Source: Streptomyces sp. WZ-12 (GTDB taxonomy: Bacteria > Actinomycetota > Actinomycetes > Streptomycetales > Streptomycetaceae). Taken from it: a stretch of DNA of 64,000 nt. Shown one piece after another: positions 29,427 to 37,539 of the stretch. The position numbers and the translations under genes were made by a program. The stretch lies in assembly GCF_028898845.1 (NCBI RefSeq), contig NZ_CP118574.1, positions 5,553,001 to 5,617,000 of the forward strand, read 5' to 3'. The notes beneath the pieces were generated by a model. The model was not told where the DNA came from and made no database searches. It saw only the letters and a list, made by a program, of their open reading frames with translations. Within the stretch, counting starts at the first letter, position 1. The number at the start of each line of letters is the position of its first letter.

Positions 29427-30701
29427 TCAGGTGCGGCGGGCCGGTTCGTGGGGCGCGCGGGTGCCCGTCGCCGCGGTGAGGGCGAGGGACAGGGCGGCCG
29501 CCGCGGCCGGGACGGCGTAGCCGGCGGCGGGGGACGGCAGGTGGTCCGCGGCCCAGCCGCCGGTGGCCGAGCCGGCCGCGATGCCGGTCAGCAGCGCGGT
29601 CACCGCCAGCGTCATCCCCTCGTTCAACCGGCCGGCGGGGGTGCGGGATTGGACCAGGCCCATGCCGGTGACCATGGTCGGGGCGGTGGCCGTGCCGGCG
29701 GTGAGCAGGGCCGCGGCGAGCAGCGGCGGGGCGCCCGTTGCGGCGGCCAGCAGCGGCAGTGTCAGCAGGGCGGCCATCGCGGCGGTGCAGCGCAGGAGGC
29801 GCCGGGCGGGCCGGGCCGCCGGGGGCAGCAGGCCGAACAGCAGCCCGGCCGCGCCCGATCCGGTCGCCTGGAGGGCGAGCAGCCCGCCCGCCGCCGCCCG
29901 GAAGCCGTGCGCGTCCGCGTAGGCGAGCGTGACGACCTCCAGGGAGCCGAAGACCGCGCCGGTGGCCACGAAGGTGAGCAGCAGTGGGGGCAGGCCGGGG
30001 GCGCGCAGCGGGGAGCCGGGGCGGCCGGGCGGCCGCGGGACGGCGGGGGGTTCGGTGCGGCGCTGGGCGGCGAAGAGCAGGACGCCGGTCAGGAGCAGGG
30101 CGGCGGCGACGGCGGTGCCGGCCTCCGGGGCGACGGCGGTGCACAGCAGCGTCGCGAGGAGCGGGCCGAGCAGGAAGCACAGTTCGTCGGCGGCCTGCTC
30201 GAAGGAGTTGGCGGCGTGCCGGGCGGCGGGGTCGGCGCGCAGGAGGTGGGCCCAGCGGGCGCGGGACATCCCGCCGGTGTTGGGGGTGGTCGCGGTGGCG
30301 GCGTAGGAGGCGAAGAGGGTCCAGTCCGGGGCGCCGGCGCGGACGCACAGCAGCAGCGAGAGCGAGCCGAGGACCGCAACGGCGGTGGCCGGTACGGCGA
30401 TCCGGGCCTGGCCGTGGCGGTCGATGAGGCGGGCCGTCCACGGGCCGACCAGCGCGGTCGCGGCGAGTCCGGTGGCGGTGACCGCCCCGGCCAGGGCGTA
30501 GGAGCCGCGGCTGCCGGCGATCATCAGGACCGCGCTGACGCTGAGCATGCCCATCGGCAGTCGGGCCAGCAGGTTGGCCGCGGTGAAGGCGCGGGCGCCG
30601 GGGACGGCGAAGAGCCGGGCGTAGGGGGAGCGGCGGCGGGGGCGGCGTACGGGCGGGGGCGAGATCGGGCGGGCGGCGAGGAAGAGGATCACGTCGTTCA
30701 C
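29427..30701 (-). CDS. MFS transporter
   Basis: A 424-residue major facilitator protein with about 12 membrane helices (for example FTAANLLARLPMGMLSVSAVLMIAG and GAVFGSLEVVTLAYADAHGF). The motif-A equivalent between helices 2 and 3 is LIDRHGQARI. It is likely a proton-coupled exporter; the substrate is unknown. GTG at 30701 was taken as start; the frame continues upstream through the LysR gene without meaning. It is divergent from that LysR gene, which probably controls it. Confidence 0.82.
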   Translation of the reverse strand: MNDVILFLAARPISPPPVRRPRRRSPYARLFAVPGARAFTAANLLARLPMGMLSVSAVLMIAGSRGSYALAGAVTATGLAATALVGPWTARLIDRHGQARIAVPATAVAVLGSLSLLLCVRAGAPDWTLFASYAATATTPNTGGMSRARWAHLLRADPAARHAANSFEQAADELCFLLGPLLATLLCTAVAPEAGTAVAAALLLTGVLLFAAQRRTEPPAVPRPPGRPGSPLRAPGLPPLLLTFVATGAVFGSLEVVTLAYADAHGFRAAAGGLLALQATGSGAAGLLFGLLPPAARPARRLLRCTAAMAALLTLPLLAAATGAPPLLAAALLTAGTATAPTMVTGMGLVQSRTPAGRLNEGMTLAVTALLTGIAAGSATGGWAADHLPSPAAGYAVPAAAAALSLALTAATGTRAPHEPARRT

Positions 30702-30836
30702 GGTCGCGGTGGGGGCGGCGGGGCGTCCAACACCTGCGCGGGCCGATTGACGCGCCTGCGGTGTGAGTGTCGGGGGCGGGCCCGTGAGGTGCGTCAACGC
30801 GGTGTGGTGGCGGGCGTCCGGTGTGAGGATGGGCCG

Positions 30837-31829
30837 GTGCCGTACGACATCGAACCGCGGCTGCTGCGGGCGTTCACCGCCGTCGCCGAGGAGCTGCACT
30901 TCACCCGGGCCGCCGCCCGGCTGTACGTCGCCCAGCAGGCGCTCAGCCGCGATGTCCGGCGGCTGGAGCGGGAGTTGGGGGCCGAGCTGTTCGTCCGGAG
31001 CACCCGGCGGGTGGCGCTGACCGCCGAGGGCGAGCGGCTGCTGCCGTACGCGCGGCGGGTGTTGGCGGCCCAGGAGGAGCTGGCCGCGGCCTTCCGGTCG
31101 GAGCCGGGGCGGCCGCTGGTGGTGGACGTGGGGGCGCCGGTCGGCACCGCGCACCGGGTGTTGGCGGCGGCGCGGCGGCGGCTGCCGGAGAGCTGCGAGT
31201 TGATCGCCCGGTACCACGGCGGACTGACCGGTGCGGCCGCGGAGTTGGCCGCCGGGCGGCTGGACGTCTCGTTCGGGCGGTTCGCGGGGCTGTCGGCCCC
31301 GGCCCGGGCCGGGCTCGCCCACCAGCCGGTGCGGCTGGAGCCGATGGCGGTGTTGCTGCGCGCGGACCATCCGCTGGCCGCCGCCGGCCGCGTGCCGCTG
31401 CGCGGGCTGGCCGGCGAGACCCTCTACGCGGCGGCCGGGAACCCGCGGACCGCGGAGTGGACGGAGCTGGCGGCGCGGCTCTTCGCGGGGCGGGGGATCG
31501 CGATGGCGGCGCCGTTCCCGGAGATCGCGGGGGCGGAGGAGTTCGTGCGGGTGGTGCGCAAGCGCGGTTGGTCGGTGCTGGCGAGTGCGGAGTTCATCGA
31601 GGTGCCGGGGATGGTGTTGCGGCCGTTGGTGGATCCGGTGCCGTTGTCGCCGGTGGGGATGGTGTGGCGACGAGGGTTGCGGCATCCCGGGTTGGCCGCA
31701 CTGCGGGACGCCGCCCGGGAGTTGGGGGCGCGGGAGGGCTGGCGGGCGCTGCCCGGCGGCGCGTGGTGGCTGCCGGCGGCGGACGCGGAGGCGATGGGGG
31801 TGGCGTCGGCGGGTGCTGAGGGGCCGTAA
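30837..31829 (+). CDS. LysR-family transcriptional regulator
   Basis: A 330-residue regulator. The winged helix-turn-helix at residues 3-62 (LLRAFTAVAEELHFTRAAARLYVAQQALSR) is typical LysR; the rest is the periplasmic-binding-like effector domain. GTG 30837 has GAGGA seven bases upstream. Divergence from the MFS gene with a 135-bp spacer is the classic arrangement in which the regulator controls its neighbour in response to a small molecule. Confidence 0.88.
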   Translation: MPYDIEPRLLRAFTAVAEELHFTRAAARLYVAQQALSRDVRRLERELGAELFVRSTRRVALTAEGERLLPYARRVLAAQEELAAAFRSEPGRPLVVDVGAPVGTAHRVLAAARRRLPESCELIARYHGGLTGAAAELAAGRLDVSFGRFAGLSAPARAGLAHQPVRLEPMAVLLRADHPLAAAGRVPLRGLAGETLYAAAGNPRTAEWTELAARLFAGRGIAMAAPFPEIAGAEEFVRVVRKRGWSVLASAEFIEVPGMVLRPLVDPVPLSPVGMVWRRGLRHPGLAALRDAARELGAREGWRALPGGAWWLPAADAEAMGVASAGAEGP

Positions 31830-32013
31830 GATCCGGCGTGCGCCGGGGGTGCGACGGACCGCGCACGGCGGTCCCGCGGGCGAAAACTTTTACGTGACGC
31901 ATATCTCTCCCCGGATGCAGGCAACCTACGGCGCCGAAAACCCTTCCTTACGGAAGGACATCGCGTGCGAACGATGTGTGCGAACAGGACGAACGGATGG
32001 AACAGGGGGAGTC

Positions 32014-32550
32014 GTGCAGCGACGTTCCGTGCTCGCGACGACGACGGCGGCGCTCGCCTTGACCGTGACCGCCGGGCTGGGTCTGACGGGCTGCGGCTCG
32101 GGGCGGATGGCGGCGCTGCACGCCAACTGCCGCACCAAGGGCCTGGGCTGGAAGGTCACCGTCCTCAAGGCGGCGCCGCACAGCACCCACCGGGAGGCCC
32201 GCCTCTCGGTCGTCAACAAGGGATCGCAGCCGTGCGTGTTCGACGGCTTCCCCACGTTCGCGGTCCACGTGGGCAAGGGGCCGGAGTCGGACGGCAAGGG
32301 GCAGGGCCGGACCATGCCGATAGACGTGGCGCGCGGCGGCACGGTCACCACCAACCTGCGCTACAAGGACCACGGGCCGGGTATGTCGCCGGCCGACTGC
32401 CTGGTCAGCAATGACGAGGTGGTGGTGGGCGCGCCGCGGGACCGCCACCAGAAGGTGATAAAGGTCCGGGACGAGAAGGGCAAGAAGACCCGGATGAACA
32501 TCTGCGAGCAGACCGTCTGGATGGCCCCGCCCACCGAGCGGACCGGCTGA
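32014..32550 (+). CDS. DUF4232-type lipoprotein
   Basis: A 178-residue secreted lipoprotein. It starts VQRRSVLATTTAALALTV with a lipobox LTGC, then an immunoglobulin-like domain typical of the DUF4232 proteins of actinomycetes (LSVVNKGSQPCVFDGFPTF, two further Cys). Function unknown; probably attached to the outer membrane face. GTG start at 32014 is only two bases after GGGGGAG, so a different start (ATG 31916 in frame) remains possible. An AT-richer promoter-like stretch lies at 31886-31915. Confidence 0.78.
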   Translation: MQRRSVLATTTAALALTVTAGLGLTGCGSGRMAALHANCRTKGLGWKVTVLKAAPHSTHREARLSVVNKGSQPCVFDGFPTFAVHVGKGPESDGKGQGRTMPIDVARGGTVTTNLRYKDHGPGMSPADCLVSNDEVVVGAPRDRHQKVIKVRDEKGKKTRMNICEQTVWMAPPTERTG

Positions 32551-32578
32551 ACGGCCGAACCTGTCGGGCGGCCGAGCC

Positions 32579-34480
32579 CTAGCCGTTCTCCGCGGCCGGG
32601 GCCGACAGTCGGGCGGCGGGCGGCGGAGGCGCGTCGTGCGCCTGCGGGGACGGCAGCGCGCGCAGCCAGAACTCGGCGGCCAGCGTCGGGTCCAGCGGCC
32701 GGAGCGCGCCGGTGTCCGGCTGGAGGGACGTCAGCACCGGACGCAGTGCCTCCGGGCGGATCAGGCCCAGCGCCGCCAGCTTGGAGTCCTCGCACAGCGC
32801 GGCCAGCGCCCGGCGGTTGCGGCGCAGCCCCGCGTGGAGCTCGGCGCTGTGCGCGCGCCGGCCGCCGCGGCCCAGGACCGGCCCGGGCACCGTGCCGCGC
32901 ATCGCCGCGGCCAGCACCGGCTTGCCGCCGCCCGGCACCCGGTCGGCGAGCCCGACGGCCAGCGCCGCCTCGATCACCGCGTCGTCCAGGAACGGCGCCT
33001 CGTACGCCACCCCGCAGCCCGAGGTCAACGCGTCGATGCCGCGCACCCGTTCGCCGGCCCGGACGGCCGCGGCGGCCACCTCGTGCTGGGCGCGCAGCGG
33101 GTCGAACGGCTCGGGTGCCGCGGCGGCGGCCTCGCGCAACAGCCGGCGGACCGTGGCGACCGCGTCCGGGTGCGCCCAGGGCGGCATCGCCGGCACCTCC
33201 TCCCAGTCCGCGCCCTGGGCGCGGCGGCGCGCGCCCGGGGTGATCCGGTCGGCGCCGGCGGCCAGCCAACGGGGGTAGGAGCGGCCGCCGAGGAGGGTGC
33301 GCACGGTGGTGGGCAGCGACTGGGGGGCGATGCGCCGGGCGCGACGGGCCAGTTGGACGGCGGTGCGCAGGTCGCCGCGGGCGAGGGAGTTGAGCGCCAG
33401 CGGCCGGGGCGCGAACAGCTCGTCGCCGCCGACGCCGGTCAGGTGCATCCGGGAGCCGAACGCGGCGACCAGGTGCGCCTGGTGGACCAGCCGGGCCGCG
33501 TCCCGGACGGCGGCGAGCGGCCCGGCGGGGTCGGTGTGCCCGGGGTGCTCGGGCGGGGTGTACCAGGTGGGGGCGTCGGTGTACGGGAGGGAGAGGTGGC
33601 GGCCGGCGCGGCGGACCAGGCTGAGGCGGTAGGCGCTGTGGGCGCTCCACAGGGGGTCGTCGTCGGCCGGGTCGCGGCCCTCCCAGCCGGTGGTGATCAG
33701 CTCGGTGCCGTCGCGCGCGGCCAGGAAGCAGATGCTGGTGGAGTCCAGGCCGCCGGTGAGGTCGGCGCTGAGCGTCGCCCGTTTCGTGCGGGCGTGCACG
33801 GCCGCGCTGAGGGCCTGGCGTACGGCCTCGGTGGCGTCCGGGAGCGGGAGTTCGGGCTCGGGCGGGCGCCACCAGCGGAGCTCGCGGTAGCGGCCGGCGG
33901 GGTCGTGGGCGGCGCAGCGGTCGGGCGGTACGGCGTGCACGGCCCGCCAGGGGGTGCGCCGCGCCAGCGGTAACGGGGCGCCGGGGGCGAGCAGATGGGC
34001 GGCGAGCGCCTCCTCGTCGACCGTGCCGGTGCGCGGGGCGCCGGGCAGTCCGGCGGCGGCCGCCGCGCGGGCCAGCGCGGCCAGGTCCTGCGGGCGGTTG
34101 CCGACGACCGTGATGCCGCCGAGGGCGGTGCGGTGCAGCCGGCGGATCGCGGAGAGGCTGCCCCGGCTGCGGATCTCGGCGCCCGTGCAGGCCAACAGGA
34201 AGAAGCTGCCGGGGAGTTCGTGGCGTAGCTCGGCGAGGTCGTCCAGGTCGCGCAGCCGGTGCAGCAGGTGGGCCAGGTCGTCCGGGGTGGCCGAGGTGGT
34301 GCCGAGCAGCATCGCGCAGCGCGGGCCGACCCGGGCCGTCACCAGCTCCTCGCGCCGCCAGTGGCCGACGATCCAGGGGCGGCCGGAGGGGTGGGCGACG
34401 GTGTGGGTGGCCGGCGTCCGGGGCAGTCCGGCGGCGAGCCGGGCGGCGACGGGGTGGTCGGGGAACACCAGGAAGTCCAC
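32579..34480 (-). CDS. Asparagine-synthetase-like macrolactam synthetase (lasso-cyclase type)
   Basis: A 633-residue AsnB-like protein. The C-terminal half has the PP-loop SADLTGGLDST and GVGGDELF, which bind ATP to adenylate a carboxylate. The N-terminal half keeps the Ntn-hydrolase outline (GSFFLLACTG, AIRRLHRTALGG) but lacks Cys2 (it starts VDFLVFPDHP), so it cannot use glutamine. This is the lasso-peptide cyclase pattern (albusnodin-type), in which an Asp/Glu side chain is joined to the peptide N-terminus. GTG 34480 follows AAGGAG. No RRE (B1) or leader protease (B2) gene is nearby. A 24-codon ORF lies 170 bp upstream on the same strand. Confidence 0.82.
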   Translation of the reverse strand: MDFLVFPDHPVAARLAAGLPRTPATHTVAHPSGRPWIVGHWRREELVTARVGPRCAMLLGTTSATPDDLAHLLHRLRDLDDLAELRHELPGSFFLLACTGAEIRSRGSLSAIRRLHRTALGGITVVGNRPQDLAALARAAAAAGLPGAPRTGTVDEEALAAHLLAPGAPLPLARRTPWRAVHAVPPDRCAAHDPAGRYRELRWWRPPEPELPLPDATEAVRQALSAAVHARTKRATLSADLTGGLDSTSICFLAARDGTELITTGWEGRDPADDDPLWSAHSAYRLSLVRRAGRHLSLPYTDAPTWYTPPEHPGHTDPAGPLAAVRDAARLVHQAHLVAAFGSRMHLTGVGGDELFAPRPLALNSLARGDLRTAVQLARRARRIAPQSLPTTVRTLLGGRSYPRWLAAGADRITPGARRRAQGADWEEVPAMPPWAHPDAVATVRRLLREAAAAAPEPFDPLRAQHEVAAAAVRAGERVRGIDALTSGCGVAYEAPFLDDAVIEAALAVGLADRVPGGGKPVLAAAMRGTVPGPVLGRGGRRAHSAELHAGLRRNRRALAALCEDSKLAALGLIRPEALRPVLTSLQPDTGALRPLDPTLAAEFWLRALPSPQAHDAPPPPAARLSAPAAENG

Positions 34481-34542
34481 GGGGACCGCTCCTTGGCCTC
34501 GGGGCGTCACGACGGGGCGGGGATGGGCGGGCGGGCCCGGGG

Positions 34543-34569
34543 CCGTCCGGCCGCGGCTGGGCCGGACGG
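34543..34569 (-). other. Inverted repeat upstream of the macrolactam synthetase gene
   Basis: Ten-base arms CCGTCCGGCC (34543-34552) and GGCCGGACGG (34560-34569). With the palindrome at 34615-34634 it makes two strong hairpins in the RNA between the short ORF and the synthetase start, a layout that would reduce read-through. Confidence 0.6.
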
Positions 34570-34614
34570 GCCTCGGGGCCGGGGCTGGGAGTGCCCCGGC
34601 GGGGGATCGCGCGG

Positions 34615-34634
34615 CGGTCGGGGCGCCCCGACCG
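34615..34634 (-). other. 20-base perfect palindrome between short ORF and synthetase
   Basis: CGGTCGGGGCGCCCCGACCG is fully self-complementary and begins 19 bases after the stop of the 24-codon ORF. It may act as an attenuator or 3'-end stabiliser of the short ORF transcript. Confidence 0.6.
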
Positions 34635-34652
34635 GTGGGTGGCTGGGGAGGT

Positions 34653-34727
34653 TCAGGAGCCGTGCCGTCCGCCGTCCCCCGGCTTGGGGTCGAGGGGGTC
34701 CCCGCCCCGCTGGGGTGATCGGTGCAT
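34653..34727 (-). CDS. Candidate 24-residue peptide upstream of the macrolactam synthetase
   Basis: ATG at 34727 is six bases after GGAAAGG, a good ribosome site, and the frame stops after 24 codons. The peptide starts MHRSPQRGGDPLDPK and ends GDGGRHGS. It has three Asp and one Lys that could take part in an amide link, and many Gly/Pro. It lacks the usual lasso leader motif (Thr before the core), so it may be a different precursor type, a leader peptide for attenuation, or chance. Strong hairpins separate it from the synthetase gene, as often seen between RiPP precursors and their enzymes. Confidence 0.42.
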   Translation of the reverse strand: MHRSPQRGGDPLDPKPGDGGRHGS

Positions 34728-34811
34728 CGCATCCCTTTCCTTCCGGTTGTCCGGGAGCCCGGCATCCCTGCGGGGGTGGGTGTGGCGCCCTGGCAGGGGC
34801 GAACGGTCGCC

Positions 34812-34843
34812 CGCCGCCACGGGAGGCGCCTCCCGTGGCGGCG
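34812..34843. promoter_or_regulatory. 32-base perfect palindrome
   Basis: Fourteen-base arms CGCCGCCACGGGAG (34812-34825) and CTCCCGTGGCGGCG (34830-34843) around GCGC, 85 bp upstream of the short ORF. A GC-poorer stretch with TTAAAAGG at 34880-34887 lies just beyond. It may be an operator or a hairpin in the leader. Confidence 0.5.
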
Positions 34844-35294
34844 ACGGAGCGTGGTGGGCTGGTTACGTCCTGCGTCGGATTAAAAGGCTGGCAGTGTCCG
34901 GGGCACGTGCCATTACCCCGTACGGGTGAAGGGGAGGGGCGCGTGGTGCATGGCGGCGCGCCACCCCCGGCCCGTACGCCGCGGGCGTGCCGCGGCGGCC
35001 CCTCGCATGCCTCTGCACCGCGCCGGATCGAGGTTTCGTGCAGGTCAGATGCGTCTACGGGGCGGCGAACCGGCGCCCGTGCGACGGGCGGGCCCGGTGG
35101 CGGTCGGGGCGCGGACCGGCCGTGGCCGAGCCGGCCCGGTGGCGGGATGGTCGCCCCTCGCCCGGTGCCCGTTGACGTCGGGTCGCCACCCCGGGCGGCG
35201 GGCCCCGCGGGCGGCCGGAAATACTGGCGCACCAGGCGCGCGGTCCGCAGGCGCGGCGGGTCACGCCAGGTGGAGCGCGACGGATCGGACCGGG
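34844..35294. other. Gene-free stretch before the nnaR-like gene
   Basis: About 450 bp with no convincing CDS on either strand. It should hold the promoter of the HemD-like regulator and that of the short ORF/synthetase. GTAATGGCACGTGCCCC with a GGCACGTGCC palindrome at 34902-34911 is the only other structure noticed. Confidence 0.4.
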
Positions 35295-36491
35295 ATGCGG
35301 GATCAGGAGCAGGAGACGGGCGGGCCGGGGTCGGCGGTGCCGGAGGGGGCGCCGCGCCCGTTGGACGGGTTCACCGTCGCGGTGACCGCGGCCCGCAAGG
35401 CGGCGGAGCTGGGCGCGCTGCTGGAGCGCCGTGGCGCCGAGGTGGTGTACGCCCCGGCGCTGCGCACCGTGCCGCTGGCGGACGACGCCGAACTCCGCGC
35501 CGTCACCCGTGCGTTGGTCGCCGGGCCGCCGGACGCGGTGGTGGCCAGCACCGCCGTCGGCTTCCGCGGCTGGTTGGCGGCGGCGGACGACTGGGGGCTG
35601 GGCGAGGCGCTGCGCGGCCGGCTGGCCGGCGCGGAGCTGCTGGCCCGCGGCCCGAAGGTGCGCGGCGCGATCCGGGCCGCCGGGTTGACCGAGCGCTGGT
35701 CGCCGGCCTCGGAGTCGCTGGCCGGGGTGCTCGACCACCTGCTGGCCGAGGGCGTCGCCGGCCGGCGGATCGCCGTCCAACTGCACGGGGAGCCGCAGCC
35801 GGAGTTCGTCGGGGCGCTGCGGGCCGCCGGCGCGGACGTCGTCCCGGTACCCGTGTACCGGTGGCTGCCGCCGGTCGACCTCGGGCCGCTGGACGGGCTG
35901 TTGGACGCGGTCCTGGCGCGCGGCGTGGACGCGGTGACCTTCACCAGCGCCCCGGCCGTCACCTCCCTGCTGCGCCGGGCCGCCGAACGCGGCATCCGGC
36001 CGGGGCTGTTGGCCGCGCTGCGACGGGACGTGCCGGCGGTGTGCGTGGGACCGGTGACCGCGGCCCCGTTGGCGGCGTTGGACGTGCCCACCCTGGAGCC
36101 GGAGCGCTTCCGGCTCGGCCCGTTGGTGCAGCTACTGTGTCGGGAACTCCCGCTACGGGCACGTCCGTTGGCGGTTGCCGGGCGGCGGCTGGAGGTCCGC
36201 GCCCGGACCGCCGTGGTGGACGGGGCGCCGCGCCCGGTGCCGCCCGCCGGGATGGCGCTGCTGCGCACCCTGGCCCGCCGCCCCGGCGAGGCGGTCCCCC
36301 GCGCCGACCTGCTGCGGGCGCTGCCGGGCCCCGCCGGGGGTGGGCGCGCGACGGAGGCCGACCTGGAGGCCGCGGTCGCGCACCTACGGGCGGCGCTGGG
36401 GGAGTCCGGGCTGATCCACCCGGCGCCCGGGGGCGGCTACCGGCTCGCGCCCGACGCCCCTACGGGCGACGCCCCGCCCGGCGTCGGCTAA
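35295..36491 (+). CDS. nnaR: HemD-like/winged-helix transcriptional regulator (NnaR type)
   Basis: A 398-residue protein in two parts. Residues about 25-275 are a uroporphyrinogen-III synthase fold (TVAVTAARKAAELGALLERRGAEV, TFTSAPAV). The last 100 residues are an OmpR-type winged helix (MALLRTLARRPGEAVPRADLLRAL, EAAVAHLRAALGESGLI). This fusion is known in actinomycetes; the S. coelicolor member NnaR helps GlnR activate nitrite/nitrate assimilation genes. A regulator role is therefore more likely than haem synthesis. ATG 35295 has only a weak ribosome site. The nitrate transporter gene that neighbours nnaR elsewhere is not here. Confidence 0.8.
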   Translation: MRDQEQETGGPGSAVPEGAPRPLDGFTVAVTAARKAAELGALLERRGAEVVYAPALRTVPLADDAELRAVTRALVAGPPDAVVASTAVGFRGWLAAADDWGLGEALRGRLAGAELLARGPKVRGAIRAAGLTERWSPASESLAGVLDHLLAEGVAGRRIAVQLHGEPQPEFVGALRAAGADVVPVPVYRWLPPVDLGPLDGLLDAVLARGVDAVTFTSAPAVTSLLRRAAERGIRPGLLAALRRDVPAVCVGPVTAAPLAALDVPTLEPERFRLGPLVQLLCRELPLRARPLAVAGRRLEVRARTAVVDGAPRPVPPAGMALLRTLARRPGEAVPRADLLRALPGPAGGGRATEADLEAAVAHLRAALGESGLIHPAPGGGYRLAPDAPTGDAPPGVG

Positions 36492-36492
36492 C

Positions 36493-36518
36493 GGGAGCGG
36501 AGGGCAACGGCCGCTCCC
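36493..36518. terminator. Hairpin between convergent genes
   Basis: GGGAGCGG (36493-36500) pairs with CCGCTCCC (36511-36518). It fills the whole 27-bp gap between the two stop codons and can terminate both. Confidence 0.65.
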
Positions 36519-37292
36519 TCAGGCCGGGTTGGCGACCCGGATCTTGGACTGGCCGTGCGGCCGGGTCTCCCAGTCCTCCATGAAGCGCGCCTGGAGCCCG
36601 TGCTTACGGGCCAGCCGCAGCAGTGTCTCCGTCCGGTAGTAGAAGTCCTCCCGCAGCACCTGGTGTTCGGCGCCTTCGGTGCGGTCGAAGGTGAAGTCGA
36701 AGAACCCGCCGGGGGCCAGGATGCGGCCGACGTGCGCCAGGCACTCGTCGATGACGTGGATCGGCGAGTGCGAGAAGACGCTGTGCGCATGGACGACGTC
36801 GAAGTGCCCGGACGGCAGGAACTCCAACTTCAGGTCCTGAGTGATCGTCAAATGCGGGAGCTTGTCCTGGAGTTCGTAGGACGCCAGGGTCCGCTTGGCG
36901 GCTATCAGGATGTCCGGCGAGATGTCGATGCCGTAGTAGTGGCCGGCGTCCAGGTGGGCGATGAAGCGCCAGCCGGCGCGCAGGTTGCCGCAGCCGATGT
37001 CGAGCATCCGGTGCTCGGGGCGCAGCCCGTGCTCCACGAGGTAGTCGAACTGCATCTCCCCCAGGGCCAGCCAGCGTTCGTGGCTGCGACTGCCGACCGC
37101 GGCCTCCGGGTTGCGCCCGGTGTCGGAGGCCATCACCGCGCGGTAGTACGCGACGTGGTCGGGGTGCTTCAGGCGCAGCCAGGTGTCGCGGGCGGTGCGC
37201 TTGAGGTAGGGGGTGATCCGGGCCGGGTTGCGGACCGCGTAACCGAGCTTGTGGGTCAGGCTGGCGCGGTTCTTGAGCAGCGGAGAGGACAT
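36519..37292 (-). CDS. Class I SAM-dependent methyltransferase
   Basis: A 257-residue methyltransferase. A basic, helical start (residues 1-60) precedes MLDIGCGNLRAG (motif I), YYGIDISPDIL and the FDVVHAHSVFSHSP region; ILAPGGFFDFTFDR is the post-core strand. The acceptor is unknown. A TATAGT -10 element on the coding strand (37306-37301) lies so close to the ATG that the transcript may be leaderless; no ribosome site is present. It converges with the nnaR-like gene. Confidence 0.85.
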   Translation of the reverse strand: MSSPLLKNRASLTHKLGYAVRNPARITPYLKRTARDTWLRLKHPDHVAYYRAVMASDTGRNPEAAVGSRSHERWLALGEMQFDYLVEHGLRPEHRMLDIGCGNLRAGWRFIAHLDAGHYYGIDISPDILIAAKRTLASYELQDKLPHLTITQDLKLEFLPSGHFDVVHAHSVFSHSPIHVIDECLAHVGRILAPGGFFDFTFDRTEGAEHQVLREDFYYRTETLLRLARKHGLQARFMEDWETRPHGQSKIRVANPA

Positions 37293-37302
37293 GCCGCCGG
37301 AC

Positions 37303-37319
37303 TATACATCACATGTATA
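37303..37319. promoter_or_regulatory. TATACAT-N3-ATGTATA palindrome overlapping a promoter
   Basis: Exact 7-bp arms in a GC-poor spot between the divergent methyltransferase and CGNR genes. It overlaps the proposed -10 (TATAGT) of the methyltransferase; a TAGACA -35 lies 20 bp away. A repressor bound here would block that promoter. Confidence 0.55.
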
Positions 37320-37539
37320 CGCTCGATGTCTACACCTGGCGTCTACGTCACGCGTCTAGTGGGCGCGCGTGGCCGGGCGCGGAGCGGACGACGACCCGCG
37401 GGCCGGCCGGTGCGCGGCGCGGCCCGCCCGTGGGGTTCCGGCGGACGGCGCGGCCAGGCACCCTAAGAACGCTCCCGTACGCCCCCTCCGCCCCCTTCCC
37501 CGCGTCCCCCGTGTCCGTTTCCCGAGGAGTGACAGGCAC

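Noticed and set aside
29376..30836. Plus-strand extension of the LysR frame through the MFS gene
   Set aside because: Gly/Arg-rich antisense shadow of the transporter; LysR has a proper GTG start with GAGGA at 30837.
34507..35232. 241-codon minus-strand ORF and overlapping 60-120-codon plus-strand ORFs in the region upstream of the synthetase
   Set aside because: Composition is Pro/Arg-rich, no ribosome sites, and the frames cross strong palindromes.
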